64,000 nt of DNA from NCBI RefSeq assembly GCF_000154225.1, contig NZ_DS264586.1:1270527-1334526 (forward strand). The letters are read 5' to 3'. Shown here in pieces: positions 26,510 to 35,398 of the stretch. The position numbers and the translations under genes are program-made. This DNA is from Schaalia dentiphila ATCC 17982 (GTDB taxonomy: Bacteria; Actinomycetota; Actinomycetes; Actinomycetales; Actinomycetaceae). The number at the start of each line of letters is the position of its first letter. Position 1 is the stretch's first letter. Below the pieces are notes generated by a model, which made no database searches, was not told where the DNA came from, and was given only the letters and a program-made list of their open reading frames with translations.

Positions 26510-26529
26510 TTTCGTTTCGTTTTCGTTTC
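26510..26529. promoter_or_regulatory. TTTCGTT direct repeats, candidate DeoR-family operator
   Basis: TTTCGTTTCGTTTTCGTTTC contains three copies of TTTCGTTT-like units at 8-10 bp spacing, an AT-rich tract in otherwise GC-rich sequence. DeoR/GlpR-family repressors are known to use such tandem TTTCG motifs. It lies 263 bp upstream of the DeoR gene in the 332-bp gap 26461-26792. Confidence 0.5.
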
Positions 26530-26568
26530 AACTAGATGGTGGCTCCGGGGTAGAGAAGACAGTTTCAT

Positions 26569-26604
26569 CGCTGGTGGGTGGCTCGTAAGAGCTGCCCACC
26601 AGCG
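26569..26604 (+). terminator. Terminator hairpin after fucU
   Basis: CGCTGGTGGG (26569-26578) pairs with CCCACCAGCG (26595-26604); the inner bases extend the stem imperfectly. It is followed by CGTTTATCCTT. It separates the fucose operon from the DeoR-led operon. Confidence 0.65.
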
Positions 26605-26712
26605 CGTTTATCCTTGCAATATCTTTGAATAATGAAAGATGAACGGCGTTGTCCTGAACGTTTGTGCGCCCTGTGTGCACCTGTGTGACTCCTCTTCTCG
26701 TGATGTTGCATA

Positions 26713-26748
26713 CTTTCGTTTTAGTGACTATTCTTTTCTTAACGAAAG
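26713..26748. promoter_or_regulatory. Inverted repeat upstream of the DeoR gene
   Basis: CTTTCGTT (26713-26720) and AACGAAAG (26741-26748) are perfect inverted copies with 20 bp between them, sharing the TTTCGTT core of the 26510 repeats. The spacer holds AT-rich sequence suitable for a -10 region. This is the likely autoregulatory operator, 44 bp before the start codon. Confidence 0.55.
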
Positions 26749-26792
26749 AGAAAGCGACAAAGAATGTTGCTGATTCTGTGAAGAGGTGTCCT

Positions 26793-27542
26793 ATGGGACG
26801 TGCAGAAGAACGCACGAACTACATCCTGGATCGCCTCGCCCGGGAGGGTGAGGTGAGCGTCGCGCAGCTTGCCTCCGATCTGGGAGTTTCGCCCGTCACC
26901 GTGCGCGCATCGCTCAAGTCTCTCGACGAGCAGGGCTACCTCGTGCGCACGCACGGAGGAGCGCGTCCCACCACCTTCCGCAACATTCACCTGCGCCAGA
27001 ACGATCGTGTTGAGATCAAGGAGCGCATCGCTCGCGCCGCCGCCGACATGATCCACGACGACGATCGCATCATGATCGAGGCCGGCACCACCTGCGCCCT
27101 CATCGTCAAGTACCTCGCCGGCAAGCGCGGGGTTCAGGTTCTCACCAACTCCGTGCTGGTCTTCGCGAACGCCCGCTCCAACCCGAACCTCAACATCACG
27201 CTGACGGGTGGGCACTTCCGCGCCGAGTCCGAGTCCCTCGTGGGGCCGGTCGCCGAGCGCGCCATCAATGACTTCAACGCACGCGTCGCGTTCCTTGGGA
27301 CCGACGGGTTCAGCGTTGATCGGGGTCTGACCACCCAGCTTGTAGAAGGTGGACAGGTCGGCTCCATTATGCGTACCCGCGCACAAGAGACGTGGCTGCT
27401 CGCTGACTCCTCCAAGTATGGGGAAGCCGGCTTTGTCAGCTTCATGGGGATCGACGAGGTCACCGGAATCATCACCGACGATGAGATCCCCGAAGAATCC
27501 ATCAAGGAATTGGCCGAGCGCACGAAGCTGCGCATCGTCTAG
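26793..27542 (+). CDS. DeoR/GlpR-family transcriptional regulator
   Basis: A 249-residue DeoR protein. RTNYILDRLAREGEVSVAQL begins the winged HTH and SVAQLASDLGVSPVTVRASL is its recognition region, followed by RTHGGARP. The sugar-phosphate-binding domain includes IMIEAGTTCALIVKYL and VAFLGTDGFSVDRGLT. Such regulators usually sense a phosphorylated intermediate. ATG 26793 fits the family N-terminus; the frame is open further upstream without homology. It is the first gene of the operon, 10 bp before the E2 gene. Confidence 0.9.
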   Translation: MGRAEERTNYILDRLAREGEVSVAQLASDLGVSPVTVRASLKSLDEQGYLVRTHGGARPTTFRNIHLRQNDRVEIKERIARAAADMIHDDDRIMIEAGTTCALIVKYLAGKRGVQVLTNSVLVFANARSNPNLNITLTGGHFRAESESLVGPVAERAINDFNARVAFLGTDGFSVDRGLTTQLVEGGQVGSIMRTRAQETWLLADSSKYGEAGFVSFMGIDEVTGIITDDEIPEESIKELAERTKLRIV

Positions 27543-27552
27543 GAGGAATTAC

Positions 27553-28899
27553 ATGGCCACCATCGTGGTGATGCCCCAGCTGGGCAACTCTGTTGAGTCA
27601 TGCATCATCGTCGAGTGGATGATCGCAGAAGGCGACACCGTCTCCGTCGACCAGACGCTCGCGTCCATCGAGACCGACAAGTCGACCATGGAGGTGCCCT
27701 CGACCGCCGAGGGTACCGTCCTGAAGCTCCTGTGGGAGGAAGGCGACGAGGTCCCCGTGAAGGATCCGCTCATCATCGTCGGTGAGCCCGGAGAGGACAT
27801 CTCCGGCCTCGTTCCCGGTGGCGACGCTGCCCCCGCCGAAGCCGACGCTCCCGCCGAGCAAGTCGCCGCTGCCCCCGAGGCTGGCGCCCCCGCCTTCGCG
27901 ACCGAGCGCGCCACCGGCGCCGTCTCTCCGCGCGCCCGCGCCCTCGCCGCGTCGAACGGCGTCGACGCCTCGGCCATCACCGAGGGCTCCGGCCCCCACG
28001 GCCGCGTCATCGAGCGTGACGTCGCCGCCGCGATCGCCGCCGGCCCCGTCCTGACCTCCGCCGCGCGCGCCGCCGGCGTGAGCGCAGCCGAAGGCACCGG
28101 CATCGGTGGGCGCGTGTCCGTCGCCGACGCTGGCCGTACCGCAGAGGCTGCCCCGGCCGCCGCTGTCGTGGCTCCCGCCGCCGCTGCCGCCGACTTCCCC
28201 GGCGCCTCGGCCTCCGCCCCGCTCAAGGGCGTGCGCAAGGTCGTCGCCAAGCGAATGATGGAGTCCCTGACCTCCACCGCGCAGCTGACCCTCAACACGA
28301 CGGCCAACGCCGCCGGCATCCTCGCGATGCGCAAGAAGGTCAAGAACGCCGACGAGGCCCTGGGCCTGAACAAGATCACGCTCAACGACCTGGTCTGCTT
28401 CGCGGTGTCGCGCACCCTGCTCAAGTACCCCGTGTTCAACGCTCACCTCGAGGACGGCGTCCTCACCGAGTTCGAGCAGGTCCACCTCGGCTTCGCGTGC
28501 GACACCCCGCGCGGCCTCCTCGTCCCCGTCATCCGCTCCGCGCAGGCACTGGGCCTCAAGGCGTTCTCCGACGAGGCCAAGCGCCTCGCCGGCGGCGCGA
28601 TCGACGGCTCCCTGTCGCCCGACTTCTTGAGCGGCGGCACCTTCACGGTCTCCAACATCGGTTCCTTCGGTATCGAGACCTTCACCCCCGTCATCAACCT
28701 GCCCCAGACGGCCATCCTGGGCGTCGGCGCGATTACCCCGCGCCCGACCGTGGCCGCAGACGGCTCGATCGGCGTGGAGCAGCGCCTAAACCTGTCGCTG
28801 ACGATCGACCACCAGGTGATCGACGGTGCGGACGGCGCTCGCTTCCTGCGCGACCTGGTCGCAGCCATCGAGAACATCGACGTGACGGTCCTGGCCTGA
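27553..28899 (+). CDS. Dihydrolipoamide acyltransferase (E2) of a 2-oxo-acid/acetoin dehydrogenase complex
   Basis: The 448-residue protein has one lipoyl domain (residues 1-77, lipoyl lysine in IETDKSTMEVPS), an Ala/Pro linker and a peripheral-subunit-binding domain (SPRARALAASNGVDASAI). A shorter second segment of similar pattern follows (LTSAARAAGVSAAEGTGIGG). The catalytic domain has its active site at LTIDHQVIDGADGARFL. It transfers an acyl group from E1 via lipoamide to CoA. The acyl group cannot be told from sequence; acetyl is the simplest. AGGAGGAA precedes ATG 27553. Confidence 0.88.
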   Translation: MATIVVMPQLGNSVESCIIVEWMIAEGDTVSVDQTLASIETDKSTMEVPSTAEGTVLKLLWEEGDEVPVKDPLIIVGEPGEDISGLVPGGDAAPAEADAPAEQVAAAPEAGAPAFATERATGAVSPRARALAASNGVDASAITEGSGPHGRVIERDVAAAIAAGPVLTSAARAAGVSAAEGTGIGGRVSVADAGRTAEAAPAAAVVAPAAAAADFPGASASAPLKGVRKVVAKRMMESLTSTAQLTLNTTANAAGILAMRKKVKNADEALGLNKITLNDLVCFAVSRTLLKYPVFNAHLEDGVLTEFEQVHLGFACDTPRGLLVPVIRSAQALGLKAFSDEAKRLAGGAIDGSLSPDFLSGGTFTVSNIGSFGIETFTPVINLPQTAILGVGAITPRPTVAADGSIGVEQRLNLSLTIDHQVIDGADGARFLRDLVAAIENIDVTVLA

Positions 28900-28915
28900 G
28901 GAAAGAGGAATACTC

Positions 28916-30283
28916 ATGAGTGACACGCATTTTGACGTCATCGTCCTCGGTGCGGGCCCCGGCGGCTACCTGGCTGCCGAGCGCCTCGGACACGCGGGCA
29001 AGAAGGTCGCCCTCGTGGAGGAGCAGTACCTGGGCGGCACCTGCCTGAACGTGGGCTGCATCCCCACCAAGACCCTGCTCAACGGCGCGAAGAACTACCT
29101 GCACGCCAAGGAAGCCAGCCAGTTCGGCGTGGACGCTCAGGGCGTGGCCGTCAACTGGACGCAGATGCAGGCCTGGAAGGACCAGGTCGTGAAGGGCCTG
29201 GTCGCCGGCGTCGCAGCCACTGAGCGCAAGGCGGGGGTCACCGTCATCAACGGACGAGGCCACCTCGATGCCCCCGGTCGCGTGACCGTCGAGGGTACGA
29301 CCTACACCTCGGATCACGTCATCATCGCCACGGGTTCCGTGCCGGCCATGCCCCCGCTGCCCGGCACCCAGGACAACCCGGCGCTGGTCGACTCCACGGG
29401 CATCCTGTCCCTGCCGCAGATCCCGGCCCGTCTCGCGATCATTGGCGGCGGCGTCATCGGCGTCGAGTTTGCGTCCCTGTACGCCACCCTCGGCTCCCAG
29501 GTGACCGTCATCGAGATGGCCCCCGAGATCCTGCCCTTCATGGACGACGACCTGGCCGCCAAGGCCCGCGCCGCCATGAAGGACGTGACCTTCGAGCTGG
29601 GCTGCCGCGTCGAGTCCCTCGACGGAGGCACCGTCCACTACTCCAAGGGCGAAGAGAAGCTGAGCGTCGAGGCCGACGTGGTCCTCATGGCTGTTGGCCG
29701 CCGTCCCGCGACGGAGGGCTGGGGCGCGCAAGAGGCTGGCCTGGAGATCAACCGCGGCGTCGTCGTCGACGACACGATGCGCACCAACCTGCCCAATGTG
29801 TGGGCCATCGGTGACGTCACCGGACGTTCCCTCCTGGCGCATGCCGCCTACCGCATGGCGGAGATCGCCTCGGCGAACATCCTCGATCCCTCCGCTAAGA
29901 AGCGCGGCGAGGTCATGCGCTGGCACACCGTTCCGTGGGCCGTCTTCTCGATCCCCGAGGCCGCAGGCGTCGGTCTGACCGAGTCCGCCGCCAAGCGCGA
30001 AGGCCGCGAGGTCCTCGTCGCCAAGGTCCCCGCCCTCATGTCCGGCCGCTTCATCGCGGAGAACGGCTTCAAGGCCCCCGGCGAGGCGAAGATCCTCGTC
30101 GACCCCAAGACCCACCAGGTGCTGGGCATCCACGTGCTGGGTGCGTACGCCGCCGAGATGATCTGGGGCGCCCAGGCCGTCCTCGAGATGGAACTGACCG
30201 TCGAGGACCTGCGCCAGGTCGTCTTCCCGCACCCCACGGTCTCCGAGGTCATCCGCGAAGCCGCGTGGGCCGTCAAGCTCTAA
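28916..30283 (+). CDS. lpdA: Dihydrolipoyl dehydrogenase (E3)
   Basis: The 455-residue flavoprotein has an FAD motif VLGAGPGGYLAAERLG, the redox-active disulfide in GGTCLNVGCIPTKTLL, an NAD motif AIIGGGVIGVEFASLYATLG, and the His-Glu pair in the C-terminal interface domain (HPTVSEVIREAAW). It reoxidises dihydrolipoamide on the E2 gene product and passes electrons to NAD. It lies 16 bp after E2 and 33 bp before E1, so the three subunits are made from one message. A catabolic E3 dedicated to one operon is usual for acetoin or branched-chain systems. Confidence 0.94.
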   Translation: MSDTHFDVIVLGAGPGGYLAAERLGHAGKKVALVEEQYLGGTCLNVGCIPTKTLLNGAKNYLHAKEASQFGVDAQGVAVNWTQMQAWKDQVVKGLVAGVAATERKAGVTVINGRGHLDAPGRVTVEGTTYTSDHVIIATGSVPAMPPLPGTQDNPALVDSTGILSLPQIPARLAIIGGGVIGVEFASLYATLGSQVTVIEMAPEILPFMDDDLAAKARAAMKDVTFELGCRVESLDGGTVHYSKGEEKLSVEADVVLMAVGRRPATEGWGAQEAGLEINRGVVVDDTMRTNLPNVWAIGDVTGRSLLAHAAYRMAEIASANILDPSAKKRGEVMRWHTVPWAVFSIPEAAGVGLTESAAKREGREVLVAKVPALMSGRFIAENGFKAPGEAKILVDPKTHQVLGIHVLGAYAAEMIWGAQAVLEMELTVEDLRQVVFPHPTVSEVIREAAWAVKL

Positions 30284-30316
30284 CGAACATTCCCTACATC
30301 AAGGAAGAGTAGAAAC

Positions 30317-32770
30317 ATGACTCAGTCTCTTATCATCGACCCCAATGAGGTGCGTCGCCCCGGGTACGTGAAGTTCCCCGAGGTCCCCGTCAACCAGTAC
30401 ACCTTCGACCGTGACACCGAGATCGCCCGCTACGGCGAAAAGGGCATGGTCCAGATGCTCCACGACATGATCGTCGTGCGCACCTTCGAGTCGATGCTCG
30501 ACTCCATCAAGAAGACCGGCGCCTGGGAAGGCGTCGAGTACAACCACCCCGGCCCCGCCCACCTGGGCATCGGCCAGGAGAGCGCCTACGTCGGCCAGAG
30601 CTACGTGCTGTCGCCCGATGACTTCATCTTCGGTTCGCACCGCTCCCACGGCGAGATCCTCGCCAAGTGCTACTCGGCCATGCACCAGATGGATGAGAGC
30701 CAGCTCGAGGGCATCATGAAGGGCTTCCTCGGCGGCGAGACCCTGTCCTACGCCGAGAAGATCGACTACAAGGACACGAAGGACCTCACCGAGAACTTCA
30801 TCCTCTTCGGCGCCCTCGCCGAGATCTTCGCCCGCAAGTCCGGCTTCAACCGCGGCCTGGGCGGCTCGATGCACACCTTCTTCCTGCCCTTCGGTTCCTA
30901 CCCGAACAACGCGATCGTCGGTGGCTCCGCCCCCATCGCGAACGGTGCGGCCCTCTTCAAGCGCATCAACCGCAAGCCCGGCATCGTCATCTCCAACATC
31001 GGTGACGCCGCCATGGCCTGTGGCCCCGTGTGGGAGGCCATGAACTTCGCGTCCATGGACCAGTTCCGCTCGCTGTGGCGCGAGGAGGACGGTGGCAACC
31101 CGCCGATCCTGTTCAACTTCTTCAACAACTTCTACGGCATGGGCGGCCAGACCTTCGGTGAGACCATGGGCTACGAGATCCTCGCCCGCGTGGGTGCGGC
31201 CCTCAACCCCGAGGCCATGCACGCCGAGCGCGTCGACGGCCTCAACCCGCTGGCCGTCGCTGATGCGACCACCCGCAAGAAGAAGATCCTCGAGGAGGGC
31301 CGTGGCCCCGTCCTCATGGACACCATCACCTACCGCTTCTCCGGCCACTCGCCGTCGGACGCCTCCTCGTACCGCACGAAGGAAGAGGTCGACCTGTGGG
31401 AGCAGGTGGACTGCATCAAGGAGTACTCCAACCTGCTCATCTCCAACGGCCTGACCACGCAGGACGAGATCGACGGCTACACCGCCTCCCTGACCGAGAA
31501 GCTTGTCAAGGTCCTCAAGCTCTCGATCGACGACGAGGCCACGCCTCGCGTCGCCGACGGCTACATCGACTCCGTCATGTACTCCAACGAGAAGGTCGAG
31601 GCCTTCGACGACGCGACCCCCGAGATCGACCTCGAGGACAACCCGCGCGTCAAGGCTCTGGCCAAGAAGGTGCGTACCTCTGTCGACGAGAACGGCAAGC
31701 CCGTCTCCAAGATGCGCATGTACCAGTTCCGTGACGGCCTGTTCGAGGCCATGCTGCACCGCTTCAAGACCGACCCGACGATGGCCGCTTGGGGCGAGGA
31801 AAACCGCGACTGGGGCGGTGCCTTCGCCGTCTACCGTGGCCTGACCGAGGCCCTGCCCTACCGTCGCCTGTTCAACTCGCCCATCGCCGAGGCCTCGATC
31901 GTGGGCGCCGGCGTCGGCTACGCGATGGCCGGTGGCCGCGCGGTCGTTGAGCTCATGTACTGCGACTTCCTGGGCCGCGCCGGTGACGAGGTCTTCAACC
32001 AGATGGCCAAGTGGCAGTCGATGAGCGCCGGCCTGCTCAAGATGCCTCTCGTCCTGCGCGTGTCCGTGGGCGCGAAGTACGGCGCTCAGCACTCTCAGGA
32101 CTGGAGCGCGCTCGTCGCTCACATCCCGGGCCTGAAGGTCTACTTCCCGACCACCCCGACCGACGCTAAGGGCATGCTCAACCTGGCGCTCGCCGGCACC
32201 GACCCGGTCGTGTTCCTCGAGAGCCAGAAGCTCTACGACAAGGGCGAGGACTTCGAGCCCGGCGGCGTGCCCGAGGGCTACTACGAGACCGAAGAGGGCG
32301 AGCCGGCGATCCGCCGCGAGGGCACCGACATCACGATCGCTGCCTACGGTGCGACCGTGTACAAGGCCCTCGAGGCCGCGGACGTCCTGGCTGAGAAGTA
32401 CGGCCTGAGCGCCGAGGTCATCGACCTGCGCTTCGTCGCCCCGCTCAACTACGACAAGCTCATCGCCTCCGTGAAGAAGACCGGTCGCCTGGTCCTCACC
32501 TCGGACGCGGTCGAGCGCGGTTCCTTCCTGAACACGGTCGCTGCCAACGTGCAGACCCTGGCCTTCGACGCGCTCGACGCGCCGATCGCCGTCGTGGCCT
32601 CGCGCAACGGCATCACGCCCGGACCCGAGATGGAGTCGTTCTTCTTCCCGCAGGTCTCCTGGATCCTCGATGCGATTCACGAGCGCGTCCTCCCGCTGCC
32701 CGGCCACGTGCCCACCACGAAGCACGCGACCGAGGCTGAGATCGCGCGCCTGAACCGCGCGGGACTCTGA
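30317..32770 (+). CDS. Thiamine-diphosphate-dependent dehydrogenase E1, alpha and beta parts fused
   Basis: The 817-residue protein joins an E1-alpha part (residues about 40-420, with [30 protein letters not shown] and [11 protein letters not shown]) to an E1-beta part (about 465-800, with [20 protein letters not shown] and [13 protein letters not shown]). The ThDP/Mg site reads [10 protein letters not shown]...NFFNN; the usual GDG is GDA. It should decarboxylate or cleave a 2-oxo substrate and acylate E2 lipoamide. The substrate is unknown: pyruvate, a branched-chain acid or, as I propose, an acetoin-like methyl ketone. Placement in a sugar operon with polyol-phosphate dehydrogenases is unusual for housekeeping pyruvate dehydrogenase. 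Confidence 0.87.
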   Translation: MTQSLIIDPNEVRRPGYVKFPEVPVNQYTFDRDTEIARYGEKGMVQMLHDMIVVRTFESMLDSIKKTGAWEGVEYNHPGPAHLGIGQESAYVGQSYVLSPDDFIFGSHRSHGEILAKCYSAMHQMDESQLEGIMKGFLGGETLSYAEKIDYKDTKDLTENFILFGALAEIFARKSGFNRGLGGSMHTFFLPFGSYPNNAIVGGSAPIANGAALFKRINRKPGIVISNIGDAAMACGPVWEAMNFASMDQFRSLWREEDGGNPPILFNFFNNFYGMGGQTFGETMGYEILARVGAALNPEAMHAERVDGLNPLAVADATTRKKKILEEGRGPVLMDTITYRFSGHSPSDASSYRTKEEVDLWEQVDCIKEYSNLLISNGLTTQDEIDGYTASLTEKLVKVLKLSIDDEATPRVADGYIDSVMYSNEKVEAFDDATPEIDLEDNPRVKALAKKVRTSVDENGKPVSKMRMYQFRDGLFEAMLHRFKTDPTMAAWGEENRDWGGAFAVYRGLTEALPYRRLFNSPIAEASIVGAGVGYAMAGGRAVVELMYCDFLGRAGDEVFNQMAKWQSMSAGLLKMPLVLRVSVGAKYGAQHSQDWSALVAHIPGLKVYFPTTPTDAKGMLNLALAGTDPVVFLESQKLYDKGEDFEPGGVPEGYYETEEGEPAIRREGTDITIAAYGATVYKALEAADVLAEKYGLSAEVIDLRFVAPLNYDKLIASVKKTGRLVLTSDAVERGSFLNTVAANVQTLAFDALDAPIAVVASRNGITPGPEMESFFFPQVSWILDAIHERVLPLPGHVPTTKHATEAEIARLNRAGL

Positions 32771-32776
32771 GGCGCT

Positions 32777-32810
32777 GGGGGCGGGCCGTTCCCCTTTCCT
32801 GCCCGCCCCC
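32777..32810 (+). terminator. Hairpin after the E1 gene
   Basis: GGGGGCGGGC (32777-32786) and GCCCGCCCCC (32801-32810) form a perfect 10-bp stem six bases after the E1 stop. It is followed by GTCCTTGG with no real T run. It may be a partial terminator inside the operon. Confidence 0.5.
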
Positions 32811-32841
32811 GTCCTTGGCTCGCATTCCCTGACGCGAGCCC

Positions 32842-32885
32842 GCGAGGCCGGGGCTACACTCCTCCTCACCGTGCCCCGGCCTCGC
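32842..32885 (+). repeat. GCCCCGGCCTCG-family hairpin between E1 and the PHP gene
   Basis: GCGAGGCCGGGGC (32842-32854) and GCCCCGGCCTCGC (32873-32885) form a perfect 13-bp stem around an 18-base loop. It belongs to the recurrent hairpin family also seen at 35306, 37020 and the IS insertion site at 38031. The PHP gene begins 57 bp later. Confidence 0.7.
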
Positions 32886-32941
32886 CCACATACTTGTTTC
32901 AATACCGTTTTTCTCCACCCAACGAAGAGATGGCAGAACCC

Positions 32942-34249
32942 ATGGACATCACCAACGACCCGGCAGCAACCCCGGCCCAGCGCATCGAGGCGCTGCGCGC
33001 CGGCGTGGCCGACGAGCACTTCCCCAGCTGGGTGCCCGAATCGAATAACCACATTCACACGTGCTTCTCGTTCAGCCCCTACACGCCCACGCACGCCGCC
33101 CTGCTGGCGCGCCGCAACGGCCTGCGCGTCGTCGGATCGGTCGACCACGACTCGATCGGCGCCGCCGCTGAGATGAGCGAGGCGACCCGCATCCTGGGCA
33201 TGGGTTCCGTCACCGGCTTTGAGATCCGCGCCCGCTTCGGCGAAGGCACGCCGCTCGCGCAGCGCAAGCTCAACAACCCCGATTCCGAGGGCGTCGCCTA
33301 CATGACGGTCCAGGGCGTGCCCGCCCCGGCCCGCGAGAAGGTCGCCGAGTGGCTCGCCCCCAAGCGCGCCGCCCGCCTCGAGCGCACTCTCGCCATGGCC
33401 GAGAGCGCCAACAAGATCCTCACCGACCTGGGCCTGGAGCCCTTCGACCCGCGCTCCGACATGGTCGGCATCTCCCAGTACGCCAATGGCGGTGGGATCA
33501 CCGAGCGTCACCTGCTGGCCGCCATGGCCTCGGCCCTCATCCGTGGTTTCGGCCGTGGTCCCGCCCTGGTCCAGGGCCTGGACTCGATGGGCGTCGAGAT
33601 CCCCGAGTCCCTCGCTCGCGTGCTCTCCGACGCCGACAACCCGCACCTCATGTACGACCTGCTGGGCGTCCTGAAGGCCAACTACCTGGATCGCATTTAC
33701 ATCCAGCCCTCCGACGAGCTGCCGAGCGCGGCCGAGGTCGTCGAGTTCGCCGACTCTGTCGGCGCGATCGCCACCTACGCCTACCTGGGCGACGTGTCTG
33801 CCTCGCCGACGGGCGACAAGAAGGCCGAGAAGTTCGAGGACGACTTCCTCGACGAGCTCTTCGAGTACATGGAGTCTATCGGCCTGCGCGCCGTCACCTA
33901 CATGCCCCCGCGCAACACCCCCGAGCAGCTTGAGCGCATCCACGCGCTCGCGGCCGCCCACGGCATGCTCGAGATCTCGGGTGTGGACATCAACCAGCCC
34001 CGCCAGCGCTTCACCTGCGAGGAGCTGCGTCGCCCCGAGTTCGCGGACCTCAACGAGGCCACGTGGGCGCTCGTCGCGCACGAGGCCCTGTCCTGCGTGG
34101 ACCCCTCCCTGCACCTGCTGGGCCGCACGGGTCGCCTGACCCCCGAGGCGCTCGCCGAGCGCATCAGCCAGTACGCACCCCTGGGTCGCGCGATTGCCGA
34201 CGGCGAGGACGCCGCCGCGGTCGCCGCCCGAGCCACATCGATTAACTGA
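32942..34249 (+). CDS. PHP-domain metal-dependent hydrolase, unknown substrate
   Basis: The PHP motifs are clear: NNHIHTCFSFSPYTP (HxH, motif I) near residue 38 and VGSVDHDSIG (motif II), with later His/Asp positions plausible in the remaining 350 residues. PHP proteins are metal-dependent phosphoesterases (for example histidinol phosphatase) or related hydrolases. In an operon of sugar-phosphate dehydrogenases, a sugar-phosphate phosphatase or related step is the natural guess. At about 435 residues it is longer than histidinol phosphatase. Starts are uncertain: ATG 32942 is used here, with ATG 32930 in frame and closer to GAAGAG. Confidence 0.78.
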   Translation: MDITNDPAATPAQRIEALRAGVADEHFPSWVPESNNHIHTCFSFSPYTPTHAALLARRNGLRVVGSVDHDSIGAAAEMSEATRILGMGSVTGFEIRARFGEGTPLAQRKLNNPDSEGVAYMTVQGVPAPAREKVAEWLAPKRAARLERTLAMAESANKILTDLGLEPFDPRSDMVGISQYANGGGITERHLLAAMASALIRGFGRGPALVQGLDSMGVEIPESLARVLSDADNPHLMYDLLGVLKANYLDRIYIQPSDELPSAAEVVEFADSVGAIATYAYLGDVSASPTGDKKAEKFEDDFLDELFEYMESIGLRAVTYMPPRNTPEQLERIHALAAAHGMLEISGVDINQPRQRFTCEELRRPEFADLNEATWALVAHEALSCVDPSLHLLGRTGRLTPEALAERISQYAPLGRAIADGEDAAAVAARATSIN

Positions 34250-34276
34250 CGATCACCGTCAAGAAAGAGAGACATC

Positions 34277-35299
34277 ATGAGTAACGCCCCCGAGGTACGC
34301 GGGCTCTTCCTCAAGGCCCTCGGCCGCCCGGTCATCGTGGCCCCCAGCTCGGCCGAGCCGACCGTCACCTTCGACGGCCCGCTCACCGAGGTGTGCCCCT
34401 GCTCCCTGAAGGAGACGGAGCTTCCCGTTGTCGTGCGCGCCGGCGAGGAGACCTTCGAGGTCCGCGCCACCGCCACGGGTGAGCGCGCCATCAACGGCCG
34501 CGTCGCTCTCGTGACGGGCGGCGCCCAGGGATTCGGCGCGGAGATCGCGCGCGGCCTGGTGGACGCCGGCTGCTTCGTGTACGTCGCCGACCTGAACGGC
34601 GAGGGCGCCGCAGCAAAGGCGGCCGAGCTCGGCGGCGAAGGCGTCGCCCACCCGATCACGGTCAACGTCGCCGACGAAGAGTCCGTCGCCGCGATGGCCA
34701 CCGAGATCGAGCGCGTCACCGGCGGCCTCGACCTGGTCGTCTCTAACGCGGGTATCGTGCGCGCAGGCTCCGTCCTCGAGCAGGACGCTTCCGCGTTCCG
34801 CCTGTCCACGGACATCAACTACGTGGCCTTCTTCCTGGTCACCAAGCACCTGGGCCAGCTCTTGGCCCGCCAGCACTCGACCGCCCCCGAGTGGCTGACC
34901 GACATCATCCAGATCAACTCCAAGTCCGGCCTCGTCGGCTCGAACAAGAACGCGGCCTACGCGGGTTCGAAGTTCGGCGGCATCGGCCTGGTCCAGTCCT
35001 TCGCCCTCGAGATGGTTGCTCACGGCGTGAAGGTCAACGCGATCTGCCCCGGCAACTTCTACGACGGCCCGCTCTGGTCCGACCCGGACCGTGGCCTCTT
35101 CGTCCAGTACCTGAACTCCGGCAAGGTCCCCGGCGCCAAGACGGTCGCCGACGTCAAGGAGTTCTACGAGGCGAAGGTCCCCATGCGCCGCGGCGCCCAG
35201 GGAATCGACGTTCTGCGCGCGATCTTCTACATCGTTGAGCAGGAATACGAGACCGGCCAGGCCGTGCCCGTCACGGGCGGCCAGGTGATGCTCTCCTGA
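34277..35299 (+). CDS. SDR-family dehydrogenase, sorbitol-6-phosphate dehydrogenase (SrlD)-like, with N-terminal extension
   Basis: The classical SDR part (about residues 77-340) has TGGAQGFG for cofactor binding, SNAGIV, the catalytic Ser in INSKSG, and YAGSK. The C-terminal half closely resembles SrlD by eye: INSKSGLVGSNKNAAYAGSK, then CPGNFYDGPLW, KVPMRRG and GQAVPVTGGQVML. SrlD oxidises sorbitol-6-phosphate to fructose-6-phosphate, so a polyol/ketose phosphate is the likely substrate pair. Residues 1-75 form an extra domain with no motif I recognise. GAAAGAGAG precedes ATG 34277. Confidence 0.82.
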   Translation: MSNAPEVRGLFLKALGRPVIVAPSSAEPTVTFDGPLTEVCPCSLKETELPVVVRAGEETFEVRATATGERAINGRVALVTGGAQGFGAEIARGLVDAGCFVYVADLNGEGAAAKAAELGGEGVAHPITVNVADEESVAAMATEIERVTGGLDLVVSNAGIVRAGSVLEQDASAFRLSTDINYVAFFLVTKHLGQLLARQHSTAPEWLTDIIQINSKSGLVGSNKNAAYAGSKFGGIGLVQSFALEMVAHGVKVNAICPGNFYDGPLWSDPDRGLFVQYLNSGKVPGAKTVADVKEFYEAKVPMRRGAQGIDVLRAIFYIVEQEYETGQAVPVTGGQVMLS

Positions 35300-35305
35300 C
35301 TTCTC

Positions 35306-35353
35306 ACGAGGCCGGGGACGCATGCGGGTTTCTCGCCAGCTCCCCGGCCTCGT
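35306..35353 (+). terminator. Hairpin between SDR and SorE-like genes (GCCCCGGCCTCG family)
   Basis: ACGAGGCCGGGGA (35306-35318) and TCCCCGGCCTCGT (35341-35353) form a perfect 13-bp stem, followed by CCTTTCTTCCC. The downstream gene starts 46 bp later. A terminator or attenuator role is likely. Confidence 0.65.
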
Positions 35354-35398
35354 CCTTTCTTCCCACGTCCAGTTGTTTTTCCAGTGAAAGAGTCAGTC

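Noticed and set aside
26664..26792. N-terminal extension of the DeoR regulator from 26664
   Set aside because: It would translate the operator region into a hydrophobic segment not seen in the family; ATG 26793 matches the usual N-terminus.
30317..32770. Two separate E1-alpha and E1-beta genes
   Set aside because: The frame is continuous across the junction near residue 450 with no stop or internal start with a ribosome-binding site.
30299..34114. A 1,271-codon minus-strand frame opposite E1 and the PHP gene
   Set aside because: Same reason: high-GC shadow of confidently assigned genes, no ribosome-binding site and no motif.
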